A stretch of DNA of 64,000 bases from Clostridia bacterium (lineage in GTDB: Bacteria > Bacillota > Clostridia > Peptostreptococcales > Anaerovoracaceae). Positions 1 through 9,977 of this stretch are shown piece after piece (positions within the stretch are counted from its first letter, which is position 1; every line of letters begins with the position of its first letter). The translations under genes were made by a program, and so were the position numbers. The stretch lies in the NCBI GenBank assembly GCA_902363595.1, contig CABJAP010000007.1:62001-126000 (forward strand), in the 5' to 3' direction. The notes under the pieces are model-generated. The model had not been told where the DNA came from. It saw only the letters and a list, made by a program, of their open reading frames with translations, and ran no database searches.

Positions 1-444
1 AGCATTTCCGCCCAGTCCTTGGCATCAGTGCCGCCCGATCCTCCATGCAAGGAAATGATGGCGTTATTTTTATCGTATTCTCCGGTCAAAAGCGTGGCCA
101 GCCGCAGTTCTTCCAGCTTTTCGGCCGCCGCATCATAGGCGTCCTGAATCTCTTTCGTCATGGAAGCGTCCTGCGCTTCTTCGGCAAGTAAAATCAGCAC
201 TTCCACGTCTTCGATCTCTGTGGCCAGCGCTTCATATTCTTCGATTTTGTTTTCAATGGATTTCTTTTCTTTCATGACTTTCTGGGCCTTTTCGTGGTCG
301 TCCCAGAAGCCTGATGCCTGTGTCTTTTCATCCAGGCCTTTTAATTGATCCCTCAGACCTGCCAGGTCAAAGGGACTCACCTGCCTCTTTGAGCCTGCCT
401 TTCAGGCCGGGCAGATCAGCTTTGATCTGTTCCAATTCTATCAT
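1..444 (-). CDS. prfB: Peptide chain release factor 2, N-terminal part (runs off window)
   Basis: Release factor 2 reads UGA and UAA and triggers peptide release on the ribosome. The minus strand starts at ATG 444 (MIELEQIKADLPG...), reaches an in-frame TGA after about 25 codons at 367-369, and continues in the +1 frame as DLAGLRDQLKGLDEK, then GFWDDHEKAQKVMKEK and GGSGGTDAKDWAEML near the window edge. The FWDD and GG(S/A)GGT-(D/E)A-DWAEML motifs are typical of RF2. The GGQ and SPF-type domains lie outside the window. The internal stop is not a defect: it is the family's autoregulatory frameshift site. In many Firmicutes prfB directly follows secA; here three other genes separate them. Confidence 0.93.
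366..382 (-). promoter_or_regulatory. prfB programmed +1 frameshift site
   Basis: On the minus strand the bases read AGGTGAGTCCCTTTGAC: an internal Shine-Dalgarno-like AGGTGA followed closely by CTT TGA C. This is the classic RF2 recoding signal: when RF2 is scarce the ribosome slips +1 on CUU-U and bypasses UGA. The reading frame before and after the TGA matches RF2, so use of the site is well supported. Confidence 0.92.
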
Positions 445-943
445 GTGTTCATCCCTCTCTCTGTTTGAATGGGGCCTGATTTGGCCCGATAGTTTAGTAT
501 ACCCTACTGGCAAAAAATTTCCAAGGGGGATTTTTTATGATCGATGCCATGCATCGCATACTTTTTCATTGCAGGCAGTAGAGCCTTTTGGGAAAAAAGC
601 TAAAATAAATTCAGGTTTTACGCAAATTTCAACGATTGCACCCTCTCAAAACCAGACAGAAGCAGCAAAACCTGCTTCTTCTCAGTATCAGGCCCCGCAA
701 ACCCATTGGATTGCGTAAAAACTGAAACCTTTCAATAAAATTTTCCCGATTTGAGATAATAGCCGTAATAAAAAGAGCCCCGGCCCCTCATGCGTCAGAT
801 TTTCCATATCCGACGTATAGAGGGCCAGGGAAGCACTCAGTACAAAGCTCTTTTTTCTCCAAGACGATCTCCAAGCCAGCACGGCGGCAAAGAGTTTTCC
901 GCAACCCCTACAGCTCCAGCTCCTGACCGCCTTGCACAATCCT
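445..943. other. 499 bp intergenic region between the permease gene and prfB
   Basis: No convincing gene is present on either strand. It holds one copy of a dispersed palindromic repeat (listed separately, about 613-726). On the minus strand, at about 760-815, a small dyad (CGTC-GAT / ATC-GACG) and a G/C-rich block are followed by CTCTTTTTATT, which could end transcription from the permease gene, though the fold is not clean. The prfB promoter should lie in 450-600. Confidence 0.5.
613..726. repeat. Dispersed intergenic palindromic repeat, copy A
   Basis: The element starts with TTTTACGCAAATTTCAACG at about 617 and ends with CCCGCAAACCC then TTGCGTAAAAACTGA. The ends form an inverted repeat (TCAGGTTTTACGCAA versus TTGCGTAAAAACTGA). 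Inside is a second hairpin (GAAGCAG-CAAAAC-CTGCTTC at about 659-679). Closely related copies lie at about 55368-55486 in the same orientation and 51643-51750 in the opposite orientation. It encodes no transposase, so it could be a MITE-like or REP-like element. Confidence 0.7.
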
Positions 944-2323
944 TTAAACTTCCAGATTTTTAAAGGCCTCTGGAACCTCTTTATATCCCTTGGACTTGAT
1001 GGCTCCAATGACCAGGCCGACGATCAGCCAAACAATACCTACGATATAAGTCATTTTGTCAAAGCCTGTGAACACATAAATCAAGATCAGAATTCCCAGC
1101 CACGGGCAGATCAGATACTTGACAAAATCGCCGAAGGAATTGCGCATCTTCTCTTTTACGAAGAAGTAGAGGAATACGGCGAAGTTGAGCAGCACGAAGG
1201 ACGCCAGTGCACCGAAGTTTACCAGTCTTACCAGCTGCGACATGTTCAGGATCAGCGGAATCACGCAGGAAGCAGCACCGACGATAATCGCGCCAACGTA
1301 CGGAGTCTGGTATTTGGGATGGATCTTGGCGAAGATTCTTGGAATAACGCCGTCGCGTCCCATACCATAGAGCATTCTTGCGGTTGCCGTCTGAGCTGCC
1401 ATAATGTTGGCAACGCCGATGGCGATGATGTTTACAACCAGCAGGATTTTTCTGAACACTTCGCCGCCGGCCAGGGCTGCTGCATCAAAGAATCCGGTAG
1501 CCAAATCGGTATTTTCCCAATCGGGCAGGATCAGTGCCGCAACATAAGTCTGCAGTACGAAAACCACAACAATGGTGCATAATGCGATAATAATCCCTTT
1601 TCCGATATTTTTTTCCGGATGAATGGTTTCTTCCGCCAGTGTACTCATACCATCAAATCCCAAGAAGGACAAACATGCGATGGAGCATGCGGAAGCAATA
1701 AAGTGAGCGTCAACTTTTCCAGGCTGATAGAAGGGATCCGGCGCAATGTGGCCGAAGCCGCCTCCGCCCAAGACATATTTAAAGCCCAGATAGATGAACA
1801 CGATCAAAATTACAATTTCCATGACAAACATTACCCAATCAACACCCTTGGTCATTTCCATTCCCCGGACATTGACGATGGTGTTAAAGATAACGAATAC
1901 CAGAATCCATAGCCACCACGGACTGTTTGGAATCAGCTCCACGCCCCAATTGGCAACCATAGTGTAAAGCAGGGATGGCACGAACAGGTAATCCAGCAGA
2001 ATCAGCCATCCGCCGATAAAGCCCACATGGGGGTTGATCCCTCTTTGCACATAGGCATAGACGGAACCTGCGATGGGGAATTTGTTGCTCATCCTCATAT
2101 AGCTGAGGGCTGTAAAGCTGATGGCAACAAAGCCTACGATGTAAACAAGCGGCGTCATACCTCCGCTTGCCACCTGGATTTCTCCGAAAATGGACTGGGG
2201 CGCAATGATTACCATAAACAATACGCCGTAAAGAACAACGTCGCGCAGGGACAGGGCGCGCTTCAGCTCCTGTTTGTAGCCGAACTGCTCAACATTGCCT
2301 TTGTTTTGCTGTTGGTCACTCAT
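944..2323 (-). CDS. APC-family amino acid/polyamine permease
   Basis: A 459-residue membrane transporter of the amino acid-polyamine-organocation superfamily, with about 12 hydrophobic segments. Early motifs (FPIAGSVYAYVQRGINPHVG, then GWLILLDYLFVPSLLY) resemble the putrescine importer PuuP branch, so a polyamine or amino acid substrate is plausible but not shown. TTAAGGAGAAAAGAGAC precedes the ATG at 2323, an ideal ribosome binding site. The acetamidase/formamidase gene ends 52 bp upstream on the same strand, suggesting co-transcription and a substrate that the amidase could work on or release. Confidence 0.88.
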   Translation of the reverse strand: MSDQQQNKGNVEQFGYKQELKRALSLRDVVLYGVLFMVIIAPQSIFGEIQVASGGMTPLVYIVGFVAISFTALSYMRMSNKFPIAGSVYAYVQRGINPHVGFIGGWLILLDYLFVPSLLYTMVANWGVELIPNSPWWLWILVFVIFNTIVNVRGMEMTKGVDWVMFVMEIVILIVFIYLGFKYVLGGGGFGHIAPDPFYQPGKVDAHFIASACSIACLSFLGFDGMSTLAEETIHPEKNIGKGIIIALCTIVVVFVLQTYVAALILPDWENTDLATGFFDAAALAGGEVFRKILLVVNIIAIGVANIMAAQTATARMLYGMGRDGVIPRIFAKIHPKYQTPYVGAIIVGAASCVIPLILNMSQLVRLVNFGALASFVLLNFAVFLYFFVKEKMRNSFGDFVKYLICPWLGILILIYVFTGFDKMTYIVGIVWLIVGLVIGAIKSKGYKEVPEAFKNLEV

Positions 2324-2375
2324 GTCTCTTTTCTCCTTAAAATAATAATAATTGTTATAAAAACGCGGTCCGGCC

Positions 2376-3272
2376 TTAGCCGATCAGCGGTTTGAACTGA
2401 GGCAGCTTGGGTGTTCCAAAGCGAAGGATCATCGCGACTTCACAGGGGACGCATGCCTGATTGATGGCCACATCGCTCTGCACGGACATGTACATATAGG
2501 TATCCGTCTTGTCCCATCCTGTCACGTTCATCAGCAGTCTCTGCAGTTCCTCAGAGGCGTATTTAAGTGCCTCCGGGAATTCATGGGCGCAGGCGTTGAC
2601 ATACCAATGGGTGGCGGTTTCAGTCACAGGCCAGTGAAGTTCGAAGTCTTTGATCAAAGAAACCTTGACCAGCACCTCTGCCGGAATTTCTATGCCCGTT
2701 CCGCACAGCTCGGCATCGCCCATGGTCGCATGAACGTCGCCCAGCTGGAGCAGCGCCCCTTCCACTCTGACGGGGAAGTAAACTCGCGCGCCTTTTTTGA
2801 TGATCTTACTGTCCATATTACCGCCGTGATTCCCCGGATAGCCGTCAATCACATCATCTCCGTCAGGAGCAGTGCCGATTACACCGATCATGGGATCGAT
2901 GGGAAACCTGACGCCGTTGAATTCAGCTACTTGATCTTTGATTTTTACCACTCGGGTACGGATCTCCATATCTTCGCAGAGCGGCCCGCAGCCCTCGCTG
3001 GTGGAAATAACGCCCTGGCCGGCTACTTGCACATCTAAAACATCCACCGCCAGCACGTCTCCCGGCTGAGCGCCGTTAATGTAAACAGGACCTGCGGCCG
3101 GGTTGGCCACATCGTAGCTGTAAGCCAGATCGGTGATTAAATCCGCTTCTGTTTTCAACCTGTTGGAAAAACAATCCATGGTCTTGAATAGCAGCAGTTC
3201 TCCCGGATCTGCATCTGTAAAAGGGTTGTTGTTTTTAGAAAACTTGTATACGGATTGATCGATTATCTTCAT
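2376..3272 (-). CDS. Acetamidase/formamidase family protein
   Basis: A 298-residue protein of the FmdA/AmdA family, metal-dependent amidases that hydrolyse small amides to ammonia and the acid. Supporting blocks are INGAQPGDVLAVDVLDV (N-terminal half), NHGGNMDSKIIKKGARVYFP, and LQLGDVHATMGDAELCGTGI, matching the family's conserved GGNMD and GD.HA.QGDGE regions. The reading frame extends further upstream, but the ATG at 3272 is chosen because GAAGGAGGAACCC sits directly before it. It lies between a hydrolase gene and an amino acid permease on one strand; the true substrate cannot be read from sequence. Confidence 0.87.
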   Translation of the reverse strand: MKIIDQSVYKFSKNNNPFTDADPGELLLFKTMDCFSNRLKTEADLITDLAYSYDVANPAAGPVYINGAQPGDVLAVDVLDVQVAGQGVISTSEGCGPLCEDMEIRTRVVKIKDQVAEFNGVRFPIDPMIGVIGTAPDGDDVIDGYPGNHGGNMDSKIIKKGARVYFPVRVEGALLQLGDVHATMGDAELCGTGIEIPAEVLVKVSLIKDFELHWPVTETATHWYVNACAHEFPEALKYASEELQRLLMNVTGWDKTDTYMYMSVQSDVAINQACVPCEVAMILRFGTPKLPQFKPLIG

Positions 3273-3389
3273 GGGTTCCTCCTTCGCGCTTGCGCAAAAA
3301 AATAAAAGCGGCAGAACTGAAACTTCCCCCGCTTCCCTAATATCCGACTGCATTGTAGCAGTGTTTGCCGACCTTTGTCAATGCAATTG

Positions 3390-4145
3390 TTAAAAGTTAG
3401 ACAATTCAAAAAATGATTCTGCAAGCTTCAAAACTTTTTCCGCCATTCCCGGCTGCGAAAGACGATGATCGCCCTCTGGTATCAAGGTCAGTTCTGCCCC
3501 GAATGTCCGGGCAAATTTTACGGCTGCTTCCGGCGAAGCAGTTTCATCCTTGCTGCCATGGACCATGCCCAGCCGGGCTGACTCCGGCTGGTAAAGATCG
3601 AACAAGTCATGGGCATCCAGCTCATCGAAAAAAGTCTTGGTCAGCTTGAGCGGGCGCAGGTAATCCTGGTCTACCATTAAAAACCCGTCTCTGTCTAAAG
3701 CGCGCCGCTCTTCTCCTGTACTTGGGCGGATCAGCTTTGGCATCTCCACTGCGGTACTGCGCAGAAATGCTTTCTTCCCCAGATGAGGCCGAAGGGACAA
3801 ATACAATAGCGTAGTATACGCGCCGAAGCTGGATCCGAAGTAACAGATTTCCCCATGTCCGGTCAGCTCCAAAGCCCGCTGTTCTGCCGCAGCCAGATCG
3901 TCTATACAGTGAGTCAGCGTTAATTCCATTCCGTCCACTGGGCTTTCTCCATGGGCAGGGAAATCAAAGGCCAGAGTCCCAATACCCTTTCTTGGCAGTT
4001 CTTCGGCTAGCATCTTGGCCGTAGGGCTTTCCTTGCTGCTGCCGAAGCCGTGAGCAATGATTACTGCTTTCTGCTCATTTCCGGTCAGCGTATGGGAACA
4101 GGGAATCAGGTAGTCGTTTTTACTGCTTATCATTTCTGTTTTCAT
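3390..4145 (-). CDS. Alpha/beta hydrolase
   Basis: A 251-residue soluble serine hydrolase of the alpha/beta fold. Visible features are the oxyanion region HGFGSSKES near residue 32, the nucleophile elbow FGSSFGAYT (Ser around residue 105), an acid candidate in HGSKDETAS and the catalytic His in EGDHRLS near the C terminus. There is no signal peptide, so it is probably cytoplasmic. GTTTGGAGGTGAACC precedes the ATG. It is first of three same-strand genes (hydrolase, amidase, permease) placed between secA and prfB. It could be an esterase, acylaminoacyl peptidase or amidase. Confidence 0.85.
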   Translation of the reverse strand: MKTEMISSKNDYLIPCSHTLTGNEQKAVIIAHGFGSSKESPTAKMLAEELPRKGIGTLAFDFPAHGESPVDGMELTLTHCIDDLAAAEQRALELTGHGEICYFGSSFGAYTTLLYLSLRPHLGKKAFLRSTAVEMPKLIRPSTGEERRALDRDGFLMVDQDYLRPLKLTKTFFDELDAHDLFDLYQPESARLGMVHGSKDETASPEAAVKFARTFGAELTLIPEGDHRLSQPGMAEKVLKLAESFFELSNF

Positions 4146-4237
4146 GGTTCACCTCCAAACAGGCCACAAACTTTTTTCCAGATACGTTCTTTGAAACTTG
4201 GCTGGATCGATTTAATCCACCACTCCTCCACAATAAA

Positions 4238-4280
4238 AATTATCTCTAATCAGGGCCGAAAGACCCGATCAGAGATAATT
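4238..4280 (-). terminator. secA transcription terminator
   Basis: Long inverted repeat: AATTATCTCT (4238-4247) pairs with AGAGATAATT (4271-4280), with a further GGG/CCC pairing inside. On the minus strand the stem is followed by ATTTTTATTG. It lies about 65 bp after the secA stop and would separate secA from the hydrolase gene. Confidence 0.8.
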
Positions 4281-4343
4281 AAGCATGCCTTTCTATTTAC
4301 AGAGCCATATCTATATCGGCATCGCATTAATGAAAGCCGCAGG

Positions 4344-7097
4344 TTATGCGTTTTTTCCGCAGCAGTTCTTGTACTTCTTGCCAGAGCCGCATGGACAGGG
4401 ATCGTTGCGGCCTATTTTGGGATGCTCTCTCCGATATGGTTCCTGCTTCTTCTCTCGCTGTGGGATCTGCTCTTCTTCCGGCAGCTCGCCGCCGCCCATC
4501 ATGGGGCCTTCATCCACATATTCGTCCTTGTGGCCTTCGCCGGTGCCGATGACATCCACACGCTCTGTTCTCGTCTGCACCGTTACGCTGTAGCAGAATT
4601 TAACCGTTTCTTCCTTGATCCCCTGGATCATCAGCTCGAACATGTCAAAGCCTTCCTGCGCATAGGCGGCAGCCGGATCCTGCTGGCCCAGCGCCCGCAG
4701 TCCGATACCGCTCTTGAGCTGGTCCATGGCATCGATGTGGTCCATCCACTTATTATCGACGACACGAATCAGAATCATCCGTTCAACCTCGCGCATCTTG
4801 TCTATGCCGATTTCCGCCTCTTTGGCCTGGTACAGCTCCTCGAACTTCTCATAAACCAGTTCCTTGAGATTGTCCGGATTCAAATCCAGGAATTCATCTT
4901 CCGTAAAAGAAAGCGATTCAAAGTTTGGCGATAGCTTTTTCAAGCCTTCATTGAGGGTGTCCAGATCCCATTCTTCAGCAAATCTGGAGGCGATGGTGAT
5001 CGGTTCCACCACTTCGTCGATCAGCTCATGGGTCATGCTGGTAATATCTTCCCGCAGGTCTTCGCCAAAGAGCACTTTTTTCCGCTCTCCGTAGATGATT
5101 TCACGCTGTTTGTTCATAACGTTATCGTACTGGAGCACATATTTACGGATGGAGAAGTTTCGGCCTTCCACCTTCTTCTGAGCCCCCTCGATGGAGCGGG
5201 TGATCATACCGGCTTCGATGGGTTCGTCCTCTTCCACGCCCAAGCGTTTTACCACGTTCTGCATCTTTTCGCCGCCAAAGAGGCGCATCAGCTCATCTTC
5301 AAGGGAAATGCAGAATTGAGTGCGGCCAGGGTCGCCCTGTCTTCCGGAACGGCCTCGCAGCTGATTATCGATTCTTCGGGACTCATGACGCTCCGTACCG
5401 ATGATGCAAAGGCCTCCCAGCTGGATGACTTTTTCCTGTTCTTCCTTCCGCTCCTCCTTGAACTGTTCGTGGAGCCGGTGGAACTCTTCCCGGGCTTTCA
5501 CAAGCTCCGGATCGTCAGTCTGGACAAAGCCGGTGGCAAAGGCGATGGCTTCTGGACTGTAGCCCATTTTCCGCATTTCACGGCGGGCCTCAAACTCCGG
5601 ATTACCCCCCAAAATGATATCGGTACCACGTCCGGCCATGTTGGTGGCGATGGTGATCGCGCCCAGGCGGCCCGCCTCAGCGATAATCTCCGCTTCCTGC
5701 TCGTGGTGCTTGGCATTGAGGACGTTGAAGGTCTTTATGCCGCGTTTTTTCAGGCTGTTTGCAATGATTTCCGACTTTTCGATGGAAATGGTTCCCACCA
5801 GCACTGGCTGCCCGGTCTCATGGGCTTCCACCACTTTGTCGACAATCGACTTATATTTTCCTCTTTCTGTGCTGTAGACCGCATCCTGAAGGTCCTCCCT
5901 GATGATGGGCATATTGGTGGGAACCACAACTACGTCCATGTTGTAAATATCCCGGAACTCATCTTCCTCGGTCTTGGCCGTACCGGTCATACCGGCCAGC
6001 TTCTGATACATACGGAAATAGTTTTGCAGCGTGATCGTCGCCAGAGTCTTGGATTCGGACCGGACCAACACTCCTTCCTTGGCCTCAATGGCCTGATGAA
6101 GTCCATCGCTGTAACGTCTTCCAAACATCAGACGGCCGGTAAACTCATCGACGATGACGATCTCACCGTCCTTAATGATATAATCCACGTCCCGTTTCAT
6201 CAGGTTTCTGGCCTTCAGGGCCTGGAGCACGTGGTGGTTGATCTCCATATTTTCCGGATCAGAGAAGTTTTCCACATTAAAGTATTGTTCGCATTTTTCA
6301 ACACCCTCTTCTGTCAAGGATACCTGTTTATCTTTTTCTTCAATGGTAAAATCCGTCTCTACGGTTAACCCTTTTACAAAGCGGTCGGCAGTCTTATACA
6401 TATCAGTGGATTTTCCGCCCTGGCCGGAGATAATCAGCGGTGTTCTCGCCTCATCGATGAGAATGGAGTCTACTTCGTCGACGATGGCAAAGTTGAGATC
6501 CCGCTGCATCATATCCTCTTTGTAGAGAACCATGTTATCCCTCAGATAATCAAATCCGTACTCATTGTTGGTACCGTATGTGATATCCGCCTCATAAGCC
6601 GCTTTTCGCTCTTCTTCACTGATTCCGTGGATAACACAGCCAACGGTCAGTCCCAAGAAATTGTACAGCTTTCCCATCCATTCCATATCTCGCTTTGCCA
6701 GATAGTCATTGACCGTTACAACGTGAACACCCTTTCCTTCCAGAGCATTTAAGTATACTGGCAGAGTCGCCACCAGCGTCTTACCTTCACCAGTCTTCAT
6801 TTCCGCGATACGTCCTTGATGAAGTACAATACCTCCAATGATCTGCACCCGGAAATGTTTCATGCCCAGGCTTCTCACCGATCCTTCACGGCAGACCGCA
6901 AATGCCTCCGGCAAGATATCATCCAGTGTTTCTCCGTTCTTCAGCCTTTCCTTGAATTCTGCGGTCTTATCCCGCAGCTGTTCATCGGTAAGGCCCTGCA
7001 TTTGCTCATCATAAACCTCGACCTTATCTGCAATTTTAGCGACCTTTTTTACTTCCTTCGCATTCAGGTCGCCAAAGATTTTTTCCATAAAGCTCAT
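4344..7097 (-). CDS. secA: Preprotein translocase ATPase SecA
   Basis: A 917-residue SecA, the motor that drives unfolded preproteins through SecYEG. It shows Walker [15 protein letters not shown] near residue 107, the DEAD-like helicase segment [19 protein letters not shown], the [14 protein letters not shown] motif VI region, and the C-terminal zinc-binding SEC-C motif [13 protein letters not shown]. Length is normal for the family. The start ATG at 7097 overlaps the stop of the upstream CNNM gene by four bases (ATGA), implying translational coupling; a second ATG nine bases downstream (MEKIFGD) is also possible. It is followed by a clear terminator. Confidence 0.98.
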   Translation of the reverse strand: MSFMEKIFGDLNAKEVKKVAKIADKVEVYDEQMQGLTDEQLRDKTAEFKERLKNGETLDDILPEAFAVCREGSVRSLGMKHFRVQIIGGIVLHQGRIAEMKTGEGKTLVATLPVYLNALEGKGVHVVTVNDYLAKRDMEWMGKLYNFLGLTVGCVIHGISEEERKAAYEADITYGTNNEYGFDYLRDNMVLYKEDMMQRDLNFAIVDEVDSILIDEARTPLIISGQGGKSTDMYKTADRFVKGLTVETDFTIEEKDKQVSLTEEGVEKCEQYFNVENFSDPENMEINHHVLQALKARNLMKRDVDYIIKDGEIVIVDEFTGRLMFGRRYSDGLHQAIEAKEGVLVRSESKTLATITLQNYFRMYQKLAGMTGTAKTEEDEFRDIYNMDVVVVPTNMPIIREDLQDAVYSTERGKYKSIVDKVVEAHETGQPVLVGTISIEKSEIIANSLKKRGIKTFNVLNAKHHEQEAEIIAEAGRLGAITIATNMAGRGTDIILGGNPEFEARREMRKMGYSPEAIAFATGFVQTDDPELVKAREEFHRLHEQFKEERKEEQEKVIQLGGLCIIGTERHESRRIDNQLRGRSGRQGDPGRTQFCISLEDELMRLFGGEKMQNVVKRLGVEEDEPIEAGMITRSIEGAQKKVEGRNFSIRKYVLQYDNVMNKQREIIYGERKKVLFGEDLREDITSMTHELIDEVVEPITIASRFAEEWDLDTLNEGLKKLSPNFESLSFTEDEFLDLNPDNLKELVYEKFEELYQAKEAEIGIDKMREVERMILIRVVDNKWMDHIDAMDQLKSGIGLRALGQQDPAAAYAQEGFDMFELMIQGIKEETVKFCYSVTVQTRTERVDVIGTGEGHKDEYVDEGPMMGGGELPEEEQIPQREKKQEPYRREHPKIGRNDPCPCGSGKKYKNCCGKNA

Positions 7098-8383
7098 TTT
7101 TGTTGTTCCCCTTTCCTTTCTTCTTCAGGCTCCAGCTCCTCTACCACCAGATTGATCTCCAAGGCCCGGCGGTCATCTGCTTTCGTTACTCTGACTTTTA
7201 ACAAATTGTCGTCAATCTGCTGCTGGAAGGTATCGTTTTTTACCGGCAGCTTGTCCAGCTGCACCACGACCCAGCCGTTGACCGTCTGTACGTCCATCTC
7301 CTCTTCAATATCGAAGAAGTCGAACACTTTCGCAATACTTGCATTGCATTTCACCCGATAACTGCCGTTCTGCAAAGGAATGATCTCCTGCGACATGACA
7401 GCATCGTGCTCATCGTAAATCTCTCCTACCAATTCCTCAATGATATCTTCCATAGTCACCAGACCTTCTGTGCCGCCGTATTCGTCGATCACGATGGCCA
7501 GATGAGTCTTCATCTGCTGCATCTTTTTCAGCAGTGCCGAGACTTTTATTGCGCCGGCCACGAAAACCACCGGCATTACATAATCCGAAATATTTTTATT
7601 GGTACCTACTATATAGTTATGGAAGTCCTTTTGATTGAGTACTCCCATAATTTTGTCTATGTCATCTTCGTATACCGGAAGACGGGAAAACCCAGTCTTT
7701 TTGAACAGCTTTGCCACCTCTTCCTTGGAATCTTCCACATCGATGGCTTCCATATCGACCCGGGGCGTCAGCACATCCCAGGCCGTCAGTTCGTTGAATT
7801 CAATTGCATTCTGAATCAGTTCGCTCTGTTCGTTATCAATACCGCCTACATTCTCAGCTTCCTCAACAATGGTGAGCAGCTCATCTTCAGTGATCGTACG
7901 GTCATCACCGAATTTGAAGATTTTTGCCATTAGCTGTTTCCACTTGGTAAAAAGAAAGTTGACAGGGGTCAGAAGAACCATCAGAACACGAATCACCGGC
8001 CCCGAAAACAGGGAAAAGGATTCTGCAGATTCTTTTGCAATTCCTTTGGGCGTAATTTCTCCGAAGATCAGAACCACCACGGTAATCACCACTGTGGATA
8101 AGGTTGGCCCGTAAGCGCCGAACAGTTCCACGAAGAGTAATGTGGAAATGGCGGTCATGGTTATGTTTACTATATTGTTGCCGATCAAAATCGTAGTCAG
8201 CAGCTTGTCGTAATTTTCTTCCAGCCTCAGCACCAGGCCTGCACGTTTATTTCCATCAGCCGCAAGGTTTTTCATCTTAATGCGATTGAGCGAAGTAAAG
8301 GCGGTTTCCGTTGCGGAAAAATAGGCGGACAAAACCACAAGTATTACGATTACTGCTATGTCCACAATTATGTGACTCTCCAT
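7094..8383 (-). CDS. CNNM/CBS-pair transporter-like protein (hemolysin C/CorC family)
   Basis: A 429-residue integral membrane protein. The first 170 or so residues hold the CNNM transmembrane domain ([20 protein letters not shown], then [12 protein letters not shown]), followed by two CBS domains ([17 protein letters not shown]) and a C-terminal CorC_HlyC domain ([26 protein letters not shown]). Such proteins are linked to magnesium efflux or homeostasis (MpfA-like); older names call them hemolysins. AGGAGGA lies 10 bases before the ATG. Its stop overlaps the secA start, so it heads a two-gene operon. Confidence 0.9.
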   Translation of the reverse strand: MESHIIVDIAVIVILVVLSAYFSATETAFTSLNRIKMKNLAADGNKRAGLVLRLEENYDKLLTTILIGNNIVNITMTAISTLLFVELFGAYGPTLSTVVITVVVLIFGEITPKGIAKESAESFSLFSGPVIRVLMVLLTPVNFLFTKWKQLMAKIFKFGDDRTITEDELLTIVEEAENVGGIDNEQSELIQNAIEFNELTAWDVLTPRVDMEAIDVEDSKEEVAKLFKKTGFSRLPVYEDDIDKIMGVLNQKDFHNYIVGTNKNISDYVMPVVFVAGAIKVSALLKKMQQMKTHLAIVIDEYGGTEGLVTMEDIIEELVGEIYDEHDAVMSQEIIPLQNGSYRVKCNASIAKVFDFFDIEEEMDVQTVNGWVVVQLDKLPVKNDTFQQQIDDNLLKVRVTKADDRRALEINLVVEELEPEEERKGEQQK

Positions 8384-8453
8384 TTAAAATGTTTCCTCCT
8401 GCATCAATAGAAAAATATATCAATACTTTAGTATAGCCTGTTTTATGGTAATT

Positions 8454-8476
8454 GAAAAGAGGGCGAACCCTCTTTT
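8454..8476 (-). terminator. Terminator after the HD-GYP gene
   Basis: Perfect stem GAAAAGAGGG (8454-8463), loop CGAA and CCCTCTTTT (8468-8476). It lies 22 bp beyond the stop of the HD-GYP gene. The short T runs on each side would let it work weakly in either direction. Confidence 0.7.
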
Positions 8477-8497
8477 AACCTGAATTTAACAATTTTT

Positions 8498-9760
8498 TTA
8501 TACTTTGCCCAAATATTGAAGGTAAATCCGTTCATATTCATCCTCCATTTTATGATAAAGATCGTAGAGTTCTTTGCTTCCTCGATTAACTTCTCCGATG
8601 ATTTCATCAAAATGCTCCAGCATAACGCTGGTTACTTTGGGGCATATTTTCCCACTGTCCGAAAGTTCCCGCAGAATCGCCTTTACCTTTTCCGGGGGAA
8701 ATGGTTTTTTATAGCTTCGTTCGCCATTGAGGGCGCTGACGATATCGGCAATGGCTACAATCCGCTGAGGAATCGTCAAATCTTTGCCGCAGAGCCCTTT
8801 CGGGTAACCGGATCCATCCATCTTTTCATGGTGCCGCAGGGCAATCAAAGCAATTTCCTCATCAATCTGTCCGGAGATAATGTCTTCGGACAGGAGGATA
8901 TGGCTGCGCATCAGGGCCATGTCGCTGTCACTTAGCTTTTCGGTGGATTCCAAAATATCAAGGGGAATCCCCACTTTTCCCAGATCATGAAGAAAGGCAC
9001 CGTATTTGACTTTCTGTAAAACCGTTCCCTTTATTCCAAAATTACGCGCCAGCTTCATACTAATGGCTGCCGTGGCAAAAGTATGGGCAACCGTAAAGCG
9101 GCTGCGAAAATCAATGGCAAATACCAGCATCTGCAAAAACTGTTCGTTTTTCCGTTCATCCGTCCATTGATGAAAAAGATTTTCAAGCGCCTCCGTTTGT
9201 TTTTCGGGATTTGTTCCTACAAATAGTTTCCCATTTTTTAAAGTCTTTTCCAGCAGGTTCAGCACCTCAGGGGAAAATTTCGCAGCGCGATACTCATTCA
9301 GCACCTCTAAGATCTGATTGCCGCTTCCCAGCTCCAAGCAGAGAGCCGCTCGGTCGGCCAAGTTAATTACCTGGGCCAGTTTTCGGTTTTCATTATCACA
9401 GGCATATTGGGGAAGATCGACAAAATCCATATGATGGTATAGGATCGCCGGAGCATATTGGGATAAGGGCGACAGGTATTTGACAAACAAATATCCGTAT
9501 ATGGAGTGTTCCCATACATCTTTGGTCTCAAAACGGATCATATTGTCGATTTCTTCTGTTTTGTAAGCGCCGATATCGTGAAGCAGTGCCGTAAATACAA
9601 TGCTGCAGCGCTGTTTGATGTCATAGCCTCCGTCTTCTTCTAAAAGCTTTAAGACTATATACGCCACTTGTTCACCGTGGCCCACCAGCCGCTCGTCAAC
9701 AAAGTTGAGCGACCTTCGAATCAAATGGAACAAGTTTGTACCGTTGAGCAGCTCCATCAT
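8498..9760 (-). CDS. Double HD-domain protein with C-terminal HD-GYP (cyclic-di-GMP phosphodiesterase type)
   Basis: 420 residues with two HD domains and no sensor or receiver domain. The N-terminal HD module keeps a His (VGHGEQVA), the HD pair (ALLHDIGAYK), further His residues (YHHMDF) and a late Asp (NLADRAA). The C-terminal module is a canonical HD-GYP: FLHDLGKVGIP, then HHEKMDGSGYPKGL and ADIVSALNGERSYKKPF. HD-GYP proteins hydrolyse c-di-GMP to pGpG or GMP. GGAGGAAGG lies before the ATG pair and a TATAAT-like -10 lies about 60 bp upstream. A c-di-GMP riboswitch occurs about 7 kb away, so the signal is in use in this organism. Confidence 0.9.
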   Translation of the reverse strand: MMELLNGTNLFHLIRRSLNFVDERLVGHGEQVAYIVLKLLEEDGGYDIKQRCSIVFTALLHDIGAYKTEEIDNMIRFETKDVWEHSIYGYLFVKYLSPLSQYAPAILYHHMDFVDLPQYACDNENRKLAQVINLADRAALCLELGSGNQILEVLNEYRAAKFSPEVLNLLEKTLKNGKLFVGTNPEKQTEALENLFHQWTDERKNEQFLQMLVFAIDFRSRFTVAHTFATAAISMKLARNFGIKGTVLQKVKYGAFLHDLGKVGIPLDILESTEKLSDSDMALMRSHILLSEDIISGQIDEEIALIALRHHEKMDGSGYPKGLCGKDLTIPQRIVAIADIVSALNGERSYKKPFPPEKVKAILRELSDSGKICPKVTSVMLEHFDEIIGEVNRGSKELYDLYHKMEDEYERIYLQYLGKV

Positions 9761-9893
9761 CCATCCTTCCTCCCTCTTTTGTCAATAAGATCAATGTGTC
9801 CATTATAGCAAACTTTCTTTCATCCTGCATCAAGTATATGCCATGCCCAAGACCTTATAAAACAAATTTTTTGCTCCCTGCACATCAATTAGC

Positions 9894-9923
9894 AAAAAGA
9901 GCCCGCATCGCTGCGCACTCTTT
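9894..9923 (-). terminator. Terminator after the first saccharopine-dehydrogenase-like gene
   Basis: The stem AAAGAG..GCA / TGC..CTCTTT (9896-9923) is followed on the minus strand by CTCTTTTTGC. It lies about 55 bp beyond the stop at 9978. Confidence 0.75.
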
Positions 9924-9977
9924 CTGCTTGGGTTTTATGCTATTATGTTTTAAGAAGCGATTTTACATGATGTATCG

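Noticed and set aside
688..1008. 106-codon minus-strand frame between the permease and prfB
   Set aside because: It overlaps the permease 3' end and a repeat element, has no ribosome binding site and no protein-like composition.
5028..6368. 446-codon plus-strand open frame antisense to secA
   Set aside because: It is the mirror of a strongly conserved secA; no ribosome binding site and no recognisable domains. Codon bias of the real gene explains it.
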